Origin: Corynebacterium sp. CNCTC7651
GTDB lineage: Bacteria > Actinomycetota > Actinomycetes > Mycobacteriales > Mycobacteriaceae
Assembly (NCBI RefSeq): GCF_021496665.1
Contig: NZ_CP071246.1
Location: 310,001-374,000 of the forward strand
Length of the DNA stretch: 64,000 nucleotides
Direction: 5' to 3'
This document shows positions 1-10,250 of this stretch, piece by piece. The first letter of the stretch is position 1, and each line of letters begins with the position of its first letter. Made by a program: the position numbers and the translations under genes. The notes below the pieces were generated by a model that saw nothing but the letters and a program-made list of their open reading frames with translations, had not been told where the DNA came from and searched no databases.

Positions 1-1702
<1,702 letters not shown>

Positions 1703-1735
1703 GAGCTGGGTGCTTGTCGACGTAAGGAAGGATCC

Positions 1736-2893
1736 ATGCGCGAATACGTTGAAATTGGCATTGGGCGCGAGGCCCGCAAGGCCTACGACTTGAGCGACAT
1801 TGCTGTGGTGCCGAAGCGCCGCACCCGCTCGTCGAAGCTGGTGGACACCACGTGGCACTTCGATGCCTACAGCTTTGACCTGCCGCTGCTGTCCCACCCG
1901 ACGGATGCGCTGGCCAGCCCCGAGTTTGTCATTGAAATGGGCAAGCTGGGCGGCCTCGGCGTGATCGATGCGGAGGGGCTGTGGGGCCGCCAGGCAGATT
2001 TGGAAGGTGCGATTGCGCAGGTTGTGGAGGCAGCGGAGTCGCCGATGTTCCCGCGGGACGACGAAGATTTCAAGGCCTACCGGGACTCGTTCGCCAACGC
2101 CACCAGCGCCCTGCAGAAGCTGCACGCGGACGAGCTGGACCGCGATCTGCTCACCGAGCGCATTCAGCAGGTGCGTGATTCCGGCGTCACTGTCGCGGTC
2201 CGCGTGAGTGCGCAGAACGCCCGTGAGCTTGCCCCCGTGGTCATTGCCGCTGGCGCGGAGATCTTGTTCATTCAGGGCTCCATTGTGTCGGCGGAACACG
2301 TCCAGGAGGGCGGGGAGCCGCTGAACTTGAAGGAATTCGTCGGCACGCTTGACGTGCCCGTGATTGCCGGCGGCGTCTTTGACTACGCCACGGCGACCCA
2401 CCTCATGCGCGCGGGTGTTGCGGGTGTGATTGTGGGCTCCGGGGCGACCGGTAGCCACGCTTTGGGTGTGCCGTTGGCGACTGCTATCGCCGACGTGGCG
2501 GCGGCGCGTCGCGCCTACCTGGACGAGACTGAGGGACGCTACGTTCACGTGGTCGCGGATGCAGAGGTATACACCGCAAGCGAAATCGCGGTGGCGCTGG
2601 CGTGTGGCGCAGACGCTGTCATGGTGGGCAGGCCGCTTGCTCGCGCTCACGAAGCACCGGCGAGCGGCACGTACTGGGAACCGCAGGCGGCGCACCCGCG
2701 CTTTCCCCGTGGCACCGTTTCATCGAACCCCTATGATTCCCGCCAACCTTTGCATGTGGTGCTCGAGGGTCCGTCCAGCGAGCCGGATGGCGGGCTGAAC
2801 CTGGTCGGTGGCCTGCGCAGGATCATGGCCAAGTGCGGCTACACGGACCTGAAGCAGTTCCAGAAGGCGGACTTGGTGGTCACCAACTTCTAG
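1736..2893 (+). CDS. guaB3: GuaB3-family IMP dehydrogenase-related protein
   Basis: This 385-aa TIM-barrel protein belongs to the actinobacterial GuaB3 family that accompanies guaB. It shares the phosphate-binding glycine loops (GVAGVIVGSGA near residue 230, GADAVMVGRPLA near 295). It lacks the CBS pair and has no GSICTT cysteine loop, so ordinary IMPDH catalysis is not supported by the sequence. A Shine-Dalgarno (AAGGAAGG) precedes the ATG. It follows guaB by 33 nt, so the two are probably cotranscribed, and an intrinsic terminator follows the stop codon. The biochemical role of the family is unsettled. Confidence 0.9.
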   Translation: MREYVEIGIGREARKAYDLSDIAVVPKRRTRSSKLVDTTWHFDAYSFDLPLLSHPTDALASPEFVIEMGKLGGLGVIDAEGLWGRQADLEGAIAQVVEAAESPMFPRDDEDFKAYRDSFANATSALQKLHADELDRDLLTERIQQVRDSGVTVAVRVSAQNARELAPVVIAAGAEILFIQGSIVSAEHVQEGGEPLNLKEFVGTLDVPVIAGGVFDYATATHLMRAGVAGVIVGSGATGSHALGVPLATAIADVAAARRAYLDETEGRYVHVVADAEVYTASEIAVALACGADAVMVGRPLARAHEAPASGTYWEPQAAHPRFPRGTVSSNPYDSRQPLHVVLEGPSSEPDGGLNLVGGLRRIMAKCGYTDLKQFQKADLVVTNF

Positions 2894-2914
2894 TCCATCA
2901 ACTTTTCGCGGGTG

Positions 2915-2940
2915 AGGCGGCGCTCTTTCGCGCCGCCTTT
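2915..2940 (+). terminator. Intrinsic terminator after guaB-guaB3
   Basis: A 9-bp perfect stem (AGGCGGCGC / GCGCCGCCT) with a 6-nt loop is followed by a short T-run. It starts 22 nt after the guaB3 stop codon and should separate guaB-guaB3 from guaA. Confidence 0.7.
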
Positions 2941-3041
2941 CGTGCTTCCAGCATGCAGAGGACGGCGCCGAGCGGTGGAGCGCTGGTTGGCGCAGGGGCG
3001 GCGGTGTTGGCGGTCACGGTGGGTATTGTCCACCACTGGGC

Positions 3042-3047
3042 TACTAT
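3042..3047 (+). promoter_or_regulatory. -10 element of leaderless guaA
   Basis: TACTAT ends 7 nt before the GTG start of guaA. That places the transcription start at the start codon, and there is no Shine-Dalgarno. No clear -35 element is visible. Confidence 0.55.
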
Positions 3048-3054
3048 TTAACGC

Positions 3055-4608
3055 GTGACTACCCCCCAAATCCGTCCTGTTCTGGTCGTCGATTTCGGCG
3101 CGCAGTACGCGCAGCTGATCGCGCGCCGCGTGCGCGAGGCGAACGTCTACTCCGAGGTCGTGCCCTCCACCATCACCGCGGCCGAGCTGAAGGAGAAAGA
3201 TCCGGTGGCCCTTGTGCTCTCCGGTGGTCCGTCGTCCGTATATGAGGCGGGCGCTCCGCAGCTCGACCCGGAGATTTTCTCCCTGGGCTTGCCGATTTTC
3301 GGCATTTGCTACGGCTTCCAGGTGATGACGCAGTCGCTCGGCGGCACCGTTGCCAAGACTGGTGCCCGCGAGTACGGCCGCACCCAGATGCACGTGGAAG
3401 GCGGCGTGTTGCACGCTGGGATTGACCACGATCACCCGGTCTGGATGTCCCACGGGGACTCGGTAACTGAGGCGCCAGCAGGATTCACCGTGACCGCGTC
3501 GACCCCTGGCGCGCCGGTCGCTGCTTTTGAGAACCTGGAGCGCCGCTTCGCCGGTGTGCAGTACCACCCGGAGGTGATGCACTCCCCGCACGGCCAGCAG
3601 GTACTCACCCGTTTCCTCACTGAGGTGGCGGGCCTGGAGCAGAACTGGACCGCGTCCAACATCGCGGACCAGCTGGTGGAGCAGGTGCGCGAGCAGGTGG
3701 GCGATGGCCACGCGATCTGCGGCCTGTCCGGCGGTGTGGACTCTGCTGTAGCGGCTGCGCTGGTGCAGCGCGCGATCGGCGACCGCCTCACCTGCGTCTT
3801 CGTGGACCACGGTTTGCTGCGGAAGGGCGAGCGCGAGCAGGTGGAGAAGGACTTTGTGGCCGCCACCGGCGCGAAGTTGGTGACGGTGGATGAGCGCAAG
3901 GCGTTCCTGGACAAGCTCGCCGGCGTGACCGAGCCGGAGGCGAAGCGCAAGGCCATCGGCGCGGAGTTCATCCGCTCCTTCGAGCGCGCCGTGGCTTCCG
4001 TGCTGGAGGGCGAAGATGTCGGCTTCCTGGTGCAGGGCACCCTGTACCCGGACGTGGTGGAATCCGGCGGCGGCACCGGCACCGCGAACATCAAGAGCCA
4101 CCACAACGTGGGCGGCTTGCCGGACGACGTGGAGTTTGAGCTCGTCGAGCCGCTGCGCCTCCTGTTCAAGGACGAGGTCCGCGCCGTTGGCCGCGAGCTT
4201 GGCCTGCCGGAGGTCATTGTCAACCGCCAGCCTTTCCCGGGCCCGGGCTTGGGTATCCGCATCATCGGCGAGGTGACGGAAGAGCGCCTAGAGACGCTGC
4301 GCGACGCCGACGCCATCGCGCGCGAGGAGTTCACCCGCGCTGGCCTGGACGAGCAGATCTGGCAGTGCCCGGTGGTCCTGCTTGCCGACGTTCGCTCGGT
4401 CGGTGTCCAAGGCGACGGCCGCACCTACGGCCACCCGATCGTGCTGCGCCCGGTTGCGTCCGAGGACGCGATGACCGCGGACTGGGTGCGCGTTCCGTAC
4501 GAGGTGCTGGAGACCATCTCCACCCGCATCACCAACGAGGTGGCGGAGGTCAACCGCGTGGTGCTCGACGTGACGTCGAAGCCGCCGGGAACTATCGAGT
4601 GGGAGTAA
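3055..4608 (+). CDS. guaA: GMP synthase (glutamine-hydrolysing)
   Basis: This enzyme aminates XMP to GMP using ATP and glutamine. The 517-aa protein has the fused architecture. The N-terminal class I amidotransferase domain carries nucleophile Cys85 in GICYGFQ and the His171/Glu173 pair in HPEV. The ATP-pyrophosphatase domain follows with its PP-loop SGGVDSA at about residue 225, then the dimerisation domain ending KPPGTIEWE. The GTG at 3055 begins [18 protein letters not shown]. It has a -10 hexamer 7 nt upstream and no Shine-Dalgarno, so the mRNA is probably leaderless. Confidence 0.97.
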   Translation: MTTPQIRPVLVVDFGAQYAQLIARRVREANVYSEVVPSTITAAELKEKDPVALVLSGGPSSVYEAGAPQLDPEIFSLGLPIFGICYGFQVMTQSLGGTVAKTGAREYGRTQMHVEGGVLHAGIDHDHPVWMSHGDSVTEAPAGFTVTASTPGAPVAAFENLERRFAGVQYHPEVMHSPHGQQVLTRFLTEVAGLEQNWTASNIADQLVEQVREQVGDGHAICGLSGGVDSAVAAALVQRAIGDRLTCVFVDHGLLRKGEREQVEKDFVAATGAKLVTVDERKAFLDKLAGVTEPEAKRKAIGAEFIRSFERAVASVLEGEDVGFLVQGTLYPDVVESGGGTGTANIKSHHNVGGLPDDVEFELVEPLRLLFKDEVRAVGRELGLPEVIVNRQPFPGPGLGIRIIGEVTEERLETLRDADAIAREEFTRAGLDEQIWQCPVVLLADVRSVGVQGDGRTYGHPIVLRPVASEDAMTADWVRVPYEVLETISTRITNEVAEVNRVVLDVTSKPPGTIEWE

Positions 4609-4615
4609 ACAGCCG

Positions 4616-5680
4616 TTAGTACGTCGCGGTGATGGAGCCGACGCGCTGGTGCGCGTTGATGCGCAGAAGCTTGCCGTCACCGTCGGCGTTCTGGACGCTG
4701 TTGGGGCAGGCGACGTCGCCCATGTCGGTCACGCACCGCACCTCCACCGGGATGTTCTCCGGCAGCTTGATGTCGATGGTGCCGATGGTGCTGTTGATAT
4801 CCAGGGTGGCCTCTTCATCGAGTGGGGAGAGTTCCCGCAGATCCACGGTCACGGCGCCGCCGAAGGTTTGTACAGGGTTGAGTGCGTCGGCGTCGTAGAC
4901 GGTGATGGCCTTGGTGCCGAGGGTGCGCGCACCTTGATCGGCGACCGCGAGCAGCGTCAGGGTGGCGGCACTGAGGGCGAGTGCGACCGGGATCCAGAAC
5001 CACAACGGGCGGTTCTTCGAGCGCACCGGCTCCGGCTCAGGCAGCGGCTGGCCCGGATCCGGCAGGTGCCACAGCTCAGGCGCGGCACCCAGCGGGTCCC
5101 ACGCCGGCGGGGTAGTCGCGCCAGCGCCCGGGTGCGGATACCCCTCCGGCACGGTGAGGTGGGAGGTATCCACCGGGTTGGCCGTCTCCTCTTGCGGCCG
5201 GGCCAGCAAGCCGGCCGGCGGCTCCGGCATACGGTTGTGCAGGCCGTACCAGCAGCCGAATGCGATAGCTATGCCGACGATCTGGTAACCGGGGTTGGCG
5301 TCGCCGACCATGTTGGCAAACCAGTTCAACAGGGCAAAGCCGATGATGAACGCCAGCACGTAGCCGGTGGACTTCTCCTTTAGGGCGGCCTCGCTGAGTT
5401 CGGACTTCGGCTTGCGGGCGGAATCCCACGGGGTGGTGGTCATGCCGAAGCGCGGCATGGTGATCCAGCACAGGGTGTAAAGGAAAATGCCGCAGCCCAT
5501 GACAAGCGTGAGCGCGACAAACACTAGGCGCACCAGCACCGGGTCGATGCGGTAGCGGGCGCCGATGCCCTCGCACACGCCCGCGACCACAGCCTTGCCG
5601 CCCTGATCTTTCGGGATGCGGGGCGGGCGGGTGGCCCACATCTGGCGGACGGTGTCGCCGAAGGTGTTGTTCGTTTCCAT
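4616..5680 (-). CDS. PspC-domain membrane protein, LiaF-like
   Basis: This 354-aa protein has an N-terminal PspC domain at residues 20-75 (GGKAVVAGVCEGIGARYRID), several hydrophobic segments at about 50-150, a proline-rich linker, and one membrane helix near residue 225. The C-terminal part is beta-rich (NSTIGTIDIKLPENIPVEVR) and resembles the toastrack fold of LiaF/VraT-type cell-envelope stress proteins. The start METNNTF (5680) is preferred over an upstream in-frame ATG at 5749, whose proline/isoleucine-rich extension looks non-genic. The gene is divergent from a kinase that also carries a PspC domain, so a Lia-like envelope-stress module is likely. Confidence 0.82.
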   Translation of the reverse strand: METNNTFGDTVRQMWATRPPRIPKDQGGKAVVAGVCEGIGARYRIDPVLVRLVFVALTLVMGCGIFLYTLCWITMPRFGMTTTPWDSARKPKSELSEAALKEKSTGYVLAFIIGFALLNWFANMVGDANPGYQIVGIAIAFGCWYGLHNRMPEPPAGLLARPQEETANPVDTSHLTVPEGYPHPGAGATTPPAWDPLGAAPELWHLPDPGQPLPEPEPVRSKNRPLWFWIPVALALSAATLTLLAVADQGARTLGTKAITVYDADALNPVQTFGGAVTVDLRELSPLDEEATLDINSTIGTIDIKLPENIPVEVRCVTDMGDVACPNSVQNADGDGKLLRINAHQRVGSITATY

Positions 5681-5813
5681 GGCTCCATTGTCCGGCGATT
5701 GGGTGGGAATGGGTATGGGGATCGGCCCTGAACTTTCGTCGATAAGCATTGGCCCCGAGATCAGGGTTGTCCCCGATGCGGTTGGTGCCGGGCGCGTGCG
5801 ACGATGGACAACT

Positions 5814-7004
5814 ATGAGTTCCCCTGCGCCCTACGCCGCGGCGCGCCCCGAGCCGCTGTACCCGCGCCTGCGCCGCAGCCGTTCGCTGCGCGTTGTCGCC
5901 GGCGTGGCATCGGGCCTGGCGCAGCACCTCCAGATCCCGGTGCTGTGGGTCCGCGTGTTCTTCGTCATCGCCAGCTTCGCCGGCGGTTTGGGGCCCCTGC
6001 TCTATGCGGGGCTGTGGATGCTCACGCCGCTGGAGGAGAAGCAGGCGGAGAAATCGAACGTCGAAAAGCGAAGTGCCCTCAACATTGTGCTGGTAGCGGT
6101 GGGGTTTGTGGGGGCGCTGGTGGCGCTGCAGGTGACCAGCGGCGTGGGCGGCACGGTGGTGTTTGTCCTGGGTCTGCTGATTGTGGGTGCGGTGATTGCG
6201 CTGCAGGCGTATGACCGCGGTACCGGGTCGGTGGCGAACTATGCCGCGCTGGCGGTGGGTGTGTTGCTTGTGATGGGTGGCGTGCTCGCCATTGCACTGA
6301 TGGGGGAGAACGCCGGGATTACGGGCGTGGTGGTGAGCGTGCTGGTCACGGTATTCGGCGTGGCGGTGCTGGTGGTGCCGTTGATTGCCAAGCTGGCGTC
6401 CTCGCTGGTGGCGGAGCGGGAGGCGAAGGCTGTGGCGGATCAGCGCACGGAGATTGCGTCGCGCCTGCATGATTCGGTGCTGCAGACGCTCGCGCTGATT
6501 CAGAAGCAGGCGGACAACCCGGAGGAGGTTGCGCGCCTCGCGCGCGGGCAGGAGCGCGAGCTTCGGGCTTGGCTTTTCGACGCTTCTGAGAAACCAACGG
6601 GCGACAGCGCCACCACCGTATTTGCCGCGGTGCAGAAGGCCGCCGGCGAGGTGGAGGACATGTTCGGCGTGGTCATTGGCCCGGTGACGGTGGGCGAAGA
6701 CGTGGCGTTCGATGCCTCGACCGAGCCGCTGGTGCTGGCCGCGCGCGAGGCGATGGTCAACGCCGCGAAACACGCTGGCGTGGAGCGCATCGACGTGTAC
6801 GCGGAGCACCTCGCCGGCGAACTCACGGTATTTGTGCGCGACCGTGGTGCGGGCTTTGACGTGGACGCGGTGCCGGAGGACCGCCATGGCGTGCGAGACT
6901 CCATTTTCGGCCGCATGGAGCGCGCCGGCGGCACTGCGCGAATCACCTCCGCGCCGGGCGAGGGCACCGAGGTGGAACTGACCGTGCCCGCCCCGCCGCG
7001 CTAG
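5814..7004 (+). CDS. PspC-domain sensor histidine kinase
   Basis: This 396-aa membrane kinase starts with a PspC domain (RRSRSLRVVAGVASGLAQHL) and is followed by about five hydrophobic segments. A HisKA_3-type dimerisation helix carries the phosphoacceptor His219 in RLHDSVLQTLALIQ. The ATPase domain has an N-box (EAMVNAAKHA, about 312-322), DRGAGFDV and GEGTEVEL. The ATG at 5814 is chosen; longer in-frame starts overlap the divergent gene. The response regulator starts 10 nt downstream. The pair resembles LiaSR/DesKR-type envelope sensors; the signal is unknown. Confidence 0.88.
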   Translation: MSSPAPYAAARPEPLYPRLRRSRSLRVVAGVASGLAQHLQIPVLWVRVFFVIASFAGGLGPLLYAGLWMLTPLEEKQAEKSNVEKRSALNIVLVAVGFVGALVALQVTSGVGGTVVFVLGLLIVGAVIALQAYDRGTGSVANYAALAVGVLLVMGGVLAIALMGENAGITGVVVSVLVTVFGVAVLVVPLIAKLASSLVAEREAKAVADQRTEIASRLHDSVLQTLALIQKQADNPEEVARLARGQERELRAWLFDASEKPTGDSATTVFAAVQKAAGEVEDMFGVVIGPVTVGEDVAFDASTEPLVLAAREAMVNAAKHAGVERIDVYAEHLAGELTVFVRDRGAGFDVDAVPEDRHGVRDSIFGRMERAGGTARITSAPGEGTEVELTVPAPPR

Positions 7005-7014
7005 CCTGGTGGGC

Positions 7015-7668
7015 ATGACCCGCGTCTTTCTCGTCGACGATCACTCCGTCTTCCGCGCCGGCGTGCGCGCCGAGCTGGGCAGCGCGGAGGGCATCGAGAT
7101 CGTGGGCGAGGCAGGCAGCGTCGCCGAGGCGGTGCAGGGCATCGGAGCCACGCTTCCCGACGTTGTGTTGCTTGACGTCCACATGCCGGACGGCGGCGGG
7201 TTGGCTGTGCTGCGCCAAGCTCCGGGGCCGCAGTACCTGGCGCTCAGCGTGTCCGACGCCGCCGAGGACGTGATCGCCCTCATCCGCGCAGGTGCCCGCG
7301 GGTACGTGACCAAGTCCATCGACGGCCCCGAACTCGCCGAGGCTGTGCAGCGCGTCCACGGCGGGGACGCCTATTTCTCACCCCGCCTGGCCGGGTTCGT
7401 GCTCGACGCCTTCGCCGCCGGCGGGGTGGTGGAGGACCCGGAGGGCGAGCCGGAGAAGGTGGAGGACCCGGTTGTGGACGCGCTCACGCGCCGCGAGCTT
7501 GAGGTGCTGCGCCTGCTTGCCCGCGGCTACACCTACAAGGAGATTGGCCAGCAGCTGTTCATCTCGGTGAAGACGGTGGAGACGCACGCGTCCAACATTT
7601 TGCGCAAAACGCAGACGTCGAATAGGCACCAGCTCACGCGCTGGGCCGCGGACCGGGATCTGGATTAG
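7015..7668 (+). CDS. NarL/FixJ-family response regulator
   Basis: This 217-aa two-domain regulator has an N-terminal receiver (MTRVFLVDDHSVF) with phosphoacceptor Asp54 in VVLLDVHMPD. Its C-terminal LuxR-type helix-turn-helix (LTRRELEVLRLLARGYTYKE) is followed by VKTVETHASNIL. The start at ATG 7015 is preferred to the GTG at 7009 because it matches the canonical N-terminus. It is the cognate partner of the kinase 10 nt upstream and probably controls the divergent PspC gene. Confidence 0.92.
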   Translation: MTRVFLVDDHSVFRAGVRAELGSAEGIEIVGEAGSVAEAVQGIGATLPDVVLLDVHMPDGGGLAVLRQAPGPQYLALSVSDAAEDVIALIRAGARGYVTKSIDGPELAEAVQRVHGGDAYFSPRLAGFVLDAFAAGGVVEDPEGEPEKVEDPVVDALTRRELEVLRLLARGYTYKEIGQQLFISVKTVETHASNILRKTQTSNRHQLTRWAADRDLD

Positions 7669-7717
7669 GGGCTTGCTGCAAGGCTGGAAACGGAGCTCGA
7701 ATCAGAGCCCGGATCAG

Positions 7718-7809
7718 AGCTCGAAAGCTACTAGAAACAAGCTAGAAACAGTTTCTAAGCTTCTGACCTGCGGTAATCATTCTACTAGAAAGCCTTTCTA
7801 GTAGAATCT
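7718..7809 (+). repeat. Left copy of a ~92-bp direct repeat flanking the AlbA gene
   Basis: The first 32 bp (from AGCTCGAAAGCTACTAG) are identical to 9205-9236. The remaining 60 bp align to 9237-9295 with scattered changes, including the palindrome core ACTAGAAAGCCTTTCTAGT. The right copy contains the last codons and stop of the enclosed gene; the left copy contains its promoter. Confidence 0.85.
7779..7807 (+). promoter_or_regulatory. 29-bp perfect palindrome covering the -10 of the AlbA gene
   Basis: Two 14-bp arms (ATTCTACTAGAAAG and its complement) surround one central C at 7793. The right arm contains TAGAAT (7802-7807), a -10 hexamer 7 nt before the ATG at 7815, so the gene would be leaderless. 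A protein bound here would block RNA polymerase, and autoregulation by the downstream helix-turn-helix protein is the simplest inference. Confidence 0.75.
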
Positions 7810-7814
7810 AAGTC

Positions 7815-9221
7815 ATGAAGGATGCTCCCAACTACCGCGCGGATCCGCAGCTGCTACTCACGCTTCCGGAGGATCAGTGGTTCGAGCGCAAGTCATTCCG
7901 CATTCAGCCGAAAGACTTGGCGAAAACCGTAGTGGGTATGGCAAACGCCGAGGGCGGCGTGATTGTAGTTGGCATCACGAACCGAACCTTCGATGGTCGG
8001 CCGACGGCGGACCAGGATAATCGTCTGCGCCAGACAGCTCTTGACCACACGGACCCAACCGTTCGGGTGGATATTGAGGTTTTCAAGGTGGACGAGGAGC
8101 GACAGGTCTACCTCTTTCATGTCTTGCCCAGTGAATGGGTGCACTACATGAAGTCTGGTGAGTGCTATCTGCGGGTGGGTGATGAGACACGGCAGCTTAG
8201 TGCAGACGACATCTTGGAACTGCGGTATACGAAGGGTGAGCAGCAATTTGATGCCACTGTTCCGCCCCGTGCCCAGATGGCGGATCTCGATATGGAGTTG
8301 GTCGAGGCTTATGCGGCTGCGATTGGCTCATCATCACCGATGGATGCTTTAAAGGCACGGAACTTGGTAAGTCGCGACGGCGTTCCGCGAACTGCTGCAA
8401 TTCTGCTTTTTGGGCACAATCCGCAGGAATTCTTCCCCAATGCACATATTCGGGTGCTTCGCTTCGGGGAGGATGAGCGACTTCCTGGGCACCTCCAGCA
8501 GCTCACAGCGGATGAGCGATTTGATGGGCCGCTGCCACAGCAAATTTTTCAGGCGCAGGAGGCCATCAGGGAAATGTTGCCCAAGGTGCGCCGTCTAACC
8601 AGTAAAGGCCTTTTTGAGGATGAGGATCTCATTCCTCATGATGTGTGGCTGGAGGGTTTGGTCAATGCGGTCATCCACCGCTCGTACAGCGTCGCAGGCG
8701 ACCACATCCGCTTTGAGATCTATCCGGGGCGTATTGAAATTTCGAGTCCTGGTCGTTTCCCTGGCTTGGTAGACCCCACGCAGCCGGAATCGATTGCCCG
8801 ATTTGCCCGCAATCCCCTTATCGCCAGAGTGACTGCAGAGCTCCGGATCGGTCAAGAACTCGGAGAGGGAATTCGACGCATGTTCGCTGGCATGCGCCGA
8901 GTTGGCTTCGCTGATCCCGAATATCGGCAGACAAGTGGCAGCGTGATCCTCACCCTGAAAGCGGTGCAGCGTCTTGACCCCAAGGTGCTGGAAAAACTGC
9001 CACCGCGCGCGTCCGATGCGCTGTCTGCCCTCTCGGCAAGTGGTAGACCAATGTCCACAGGTGAAGTGGCCGAGGTGCTTGGGCTTTCTAATCCTCCTGT
9101 GAGGCGCGCGCTGCAAGGGCTGCGCGATGCCGGACTTGTTCACTGGCGGGGTAACGGCCCGCGCGATCCCCGGGCAGTCTGGTACTTGGAGGGCCCGCTG
9201 CGGCAGCTCGAAAGCTACTAG
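7815..9221 (+). CDS. AlbA_2/Schlafen-like ATP-binding transcriptional regulator
   Basis: This 468-aa protein starts with an AlbA_2 (Schlafen-like) nucleic-acid-binding domain at about 18-130 (FERKSFRI... ANAEGGVIVVGI). A GHKL-like ATPase region follows at about 270-370 (GLVNAVIHRSYS, ELGEGIRRMF). A winged helix lies at about 400-455 (MSTGEVAEVLGLSNPPVRRA). Such proteins are often annotated as RecG-like or as divergent AAA-4 regulators and occur in defence and stress islands. The gene is enclosed by a direct repeat whose right copy contains its stop codon, and a 29-bp palindrome overlaps its -10 element. Its base composition is less GC-rich than its neighbours, which suggests transfer. The target is unknown. 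Confidence 0.8.
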   Translation: MKDAPNYRADPQLLLTLPEDQWFERKSFRIQPKDLAKTVVGMANAEGGVIVVGITNRTFDGRPTADQDNRLRQTALDHTDPTVRVDIEVFKVDEERQVYLFHVLPSEWVHYMKSGECYLRVGDETRQLSADDILELRYTKGEQQFDATVPPRAQMADLDMELVEAYAAAIGSSSPMDALKARNLVSRDGVPRTAAILLFGHNPQEFFPNAHIRVLRFGEDERLPGHLQQLTADERFDGPLPQQIFQAQEAIREMLPKVRRLTSKGLFEDEDLIPHDVWLEGLVNAVIHRSYSVAGDHIRFEIYPGRIEISSPGRFPGLVDPTQPESIARFARNPLIARVTAELRIGQELGEGIRRMFAGMRRVGFADPEYRQTSGSVILTLKAVQRLDPKVLEKLPPRASDALSALSASGRPMSTGEVAEVLGLSNPPVRRALQGLRDAGLVHWRGNGPRDPRAVWYLEGPLRQLESY

Positions 9222-9295
9222 AAACAAGCTAGAAACTACTTTCAAGCCCCTGGCCTGCAGAAATCATCCTACTAGAAAGCCTTTCTAGTAAATCT
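9205..9295 (+). repeat. Right copy of the direct repeat flanking the AlbA gene
   Basis: This copy matches 7718-7809. It holds the last codons and TAG of the AlbA gene and a shortened palindrome (TACTAGAAAG C CTTTCTAGTA, 9270-9290). The -10 hexamer TAGAAT of the left copy is not preserved. Confidence 0.85.
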
Positions 9296-9298
9296 GGT

Positions 9299-9718
9299 TT
9301 ATCTGGCGTACGCAAGGCGGCGGGACCCGTCGACGTGCGGGAACAGCACCCACGCCGCCGCCAGCACACCCACGAACGTCAGCACCACGCCCCACACTGG
9401 CCAGTGCGCCAGCGGCGCAAGCATGAGCAGCAGCCACCAGCCCATGAGCGGGAGCAGCATGCTTATCGACGGCACTTTGAACTCCGCCTCAACACCCTTC
9501 CTGCGCGCATAGTTCCGCATCTCCGCGCGGTAAGGATGGGCGAGCGAGAGCGCGATGGTGAAGGCGACCGCGAGGAGCGCGATAGGCACCTTCGCGGTCA
9601 GCGGCACCTGCGAAACCATGATGGCCACCGACAGTGCCGCGCCGAGTGATCCGCCGAGCCGCACCGCCAGCGGGGTGGGGACTGGAGTGGGGCGATTGCG
9701 GATATCGGAGGGGAACAT
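9299..9718 (-). CDS. Small integral membrane protein
   Basis: This 139-aa protein has four predicted hydrophobic segments at about 22-37, 43-60, 85-103 and 107-124, and a charged loop (HPYRAEMRNYARRKGVEAEF) in the middle. I recognise no family motif. It lies between two accessory cassettes and ends just beside the right direct repeat. GC content is like the core genome. Confidence 0.6.
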   Translation of the reverse strand: MFPSDIRNRPTPVPTPLAVRLGGSLGAALSVAIMVSQVPLTAKVPIALLAVAFTIALSLAHPYRAEMRNYARRKGVEAEFKVPSISMLLPLMGWWLLLMLAPLAHWPVWGVVLTFVGVLAAAWVLFPHVDGSRRLAYAR

Positions 9719-9783
9719 GGCCTGGGACGTTACCAGGCTGGCCCCCTACTGACCGGCCCAAATCGTCTTAACCGCTGAGCTGG

Positions 9784-10248
9784 TTAGAACCTCCAGTTCT
9801 CTGCGCGAAGGAGATCGAAGAAATTGATGCACTCCACTCCATGCTCATCAGCGGCATTCGGGATGCTGAGGTTGTGGTCCTGAGTTCCGGCGCCCTTCCG
9901 CTTCTCATTGCTCACAATCACCGAGGATTCAACCTTCGCGTGGGCGATCACAAACGGGTCTGCGGCGTTCTTTTGCGCAATGACCCAGCCTGGGTGAGCC
10001 GTGTTGATTTGCCGCACCGTCTCAAATTCTTCAGAGACGTGGTCATGCACGAATCCGTCAAGTGACGTGGTCCACGCGAGAAGATCATCAGAGCCGCGCT
10101 TGACTTCCTCAGCAACCATGGTGCGGACGCAACATCTCCCTGCGACAACTAGCTCCTCAATCCTCATCCACAGGGATTCGAAGTGTTCACGAGGGTATAA
10201 CCGGGCGAGACCAATCAATATGTTCGTATCCAGTGTGTACGAGGTCAT
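9784..10248 (-). CDS. DUF4411 PIN-like putative toxin
   Basis: This 154-aa protein begins YTLDTNILIGLARLYP, the PIN-type first acidic motif, and continues with KNAADPFVIAHAKV and VSNEKRKGAG, features of the DUF4411 PIN-like family. Such proteins are predicted metal-dependent ribonucleases. It starts 2 nt after the stop codon of an XRE/IrrE-peptidase gene, an arrangement repeatedly seen as a putative toxin-antitoxin pair. The toxin role is inferred from family and context. Confidence 0.78.
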   Translation of the reverse strand: MTSYTLDTNILIGLARLYPREHFESLWMRIEELVVAGRCCVRTMVAEEVKRGSDDLLAWTTSLDGFVHDHVSEEFETVRQINTAHPGWVIAQKNAADPFVIAHAKVESSVIVSNEKRKGAGTQDHNLSIPNAADEHGVECINFFDLLRAENWRF

Positions 10249-10250
10249 AT

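Noticed and set aside
2890..4104. Long antisense frame opposite guaA (and similar ones opposite guaB, dnaE2, ppc and icd)
   Set aside because: Their composition (His/Arg/Gly/Leu-rich) is what the antisense of high-GC genes produces, and the sense frames are unmistakable.
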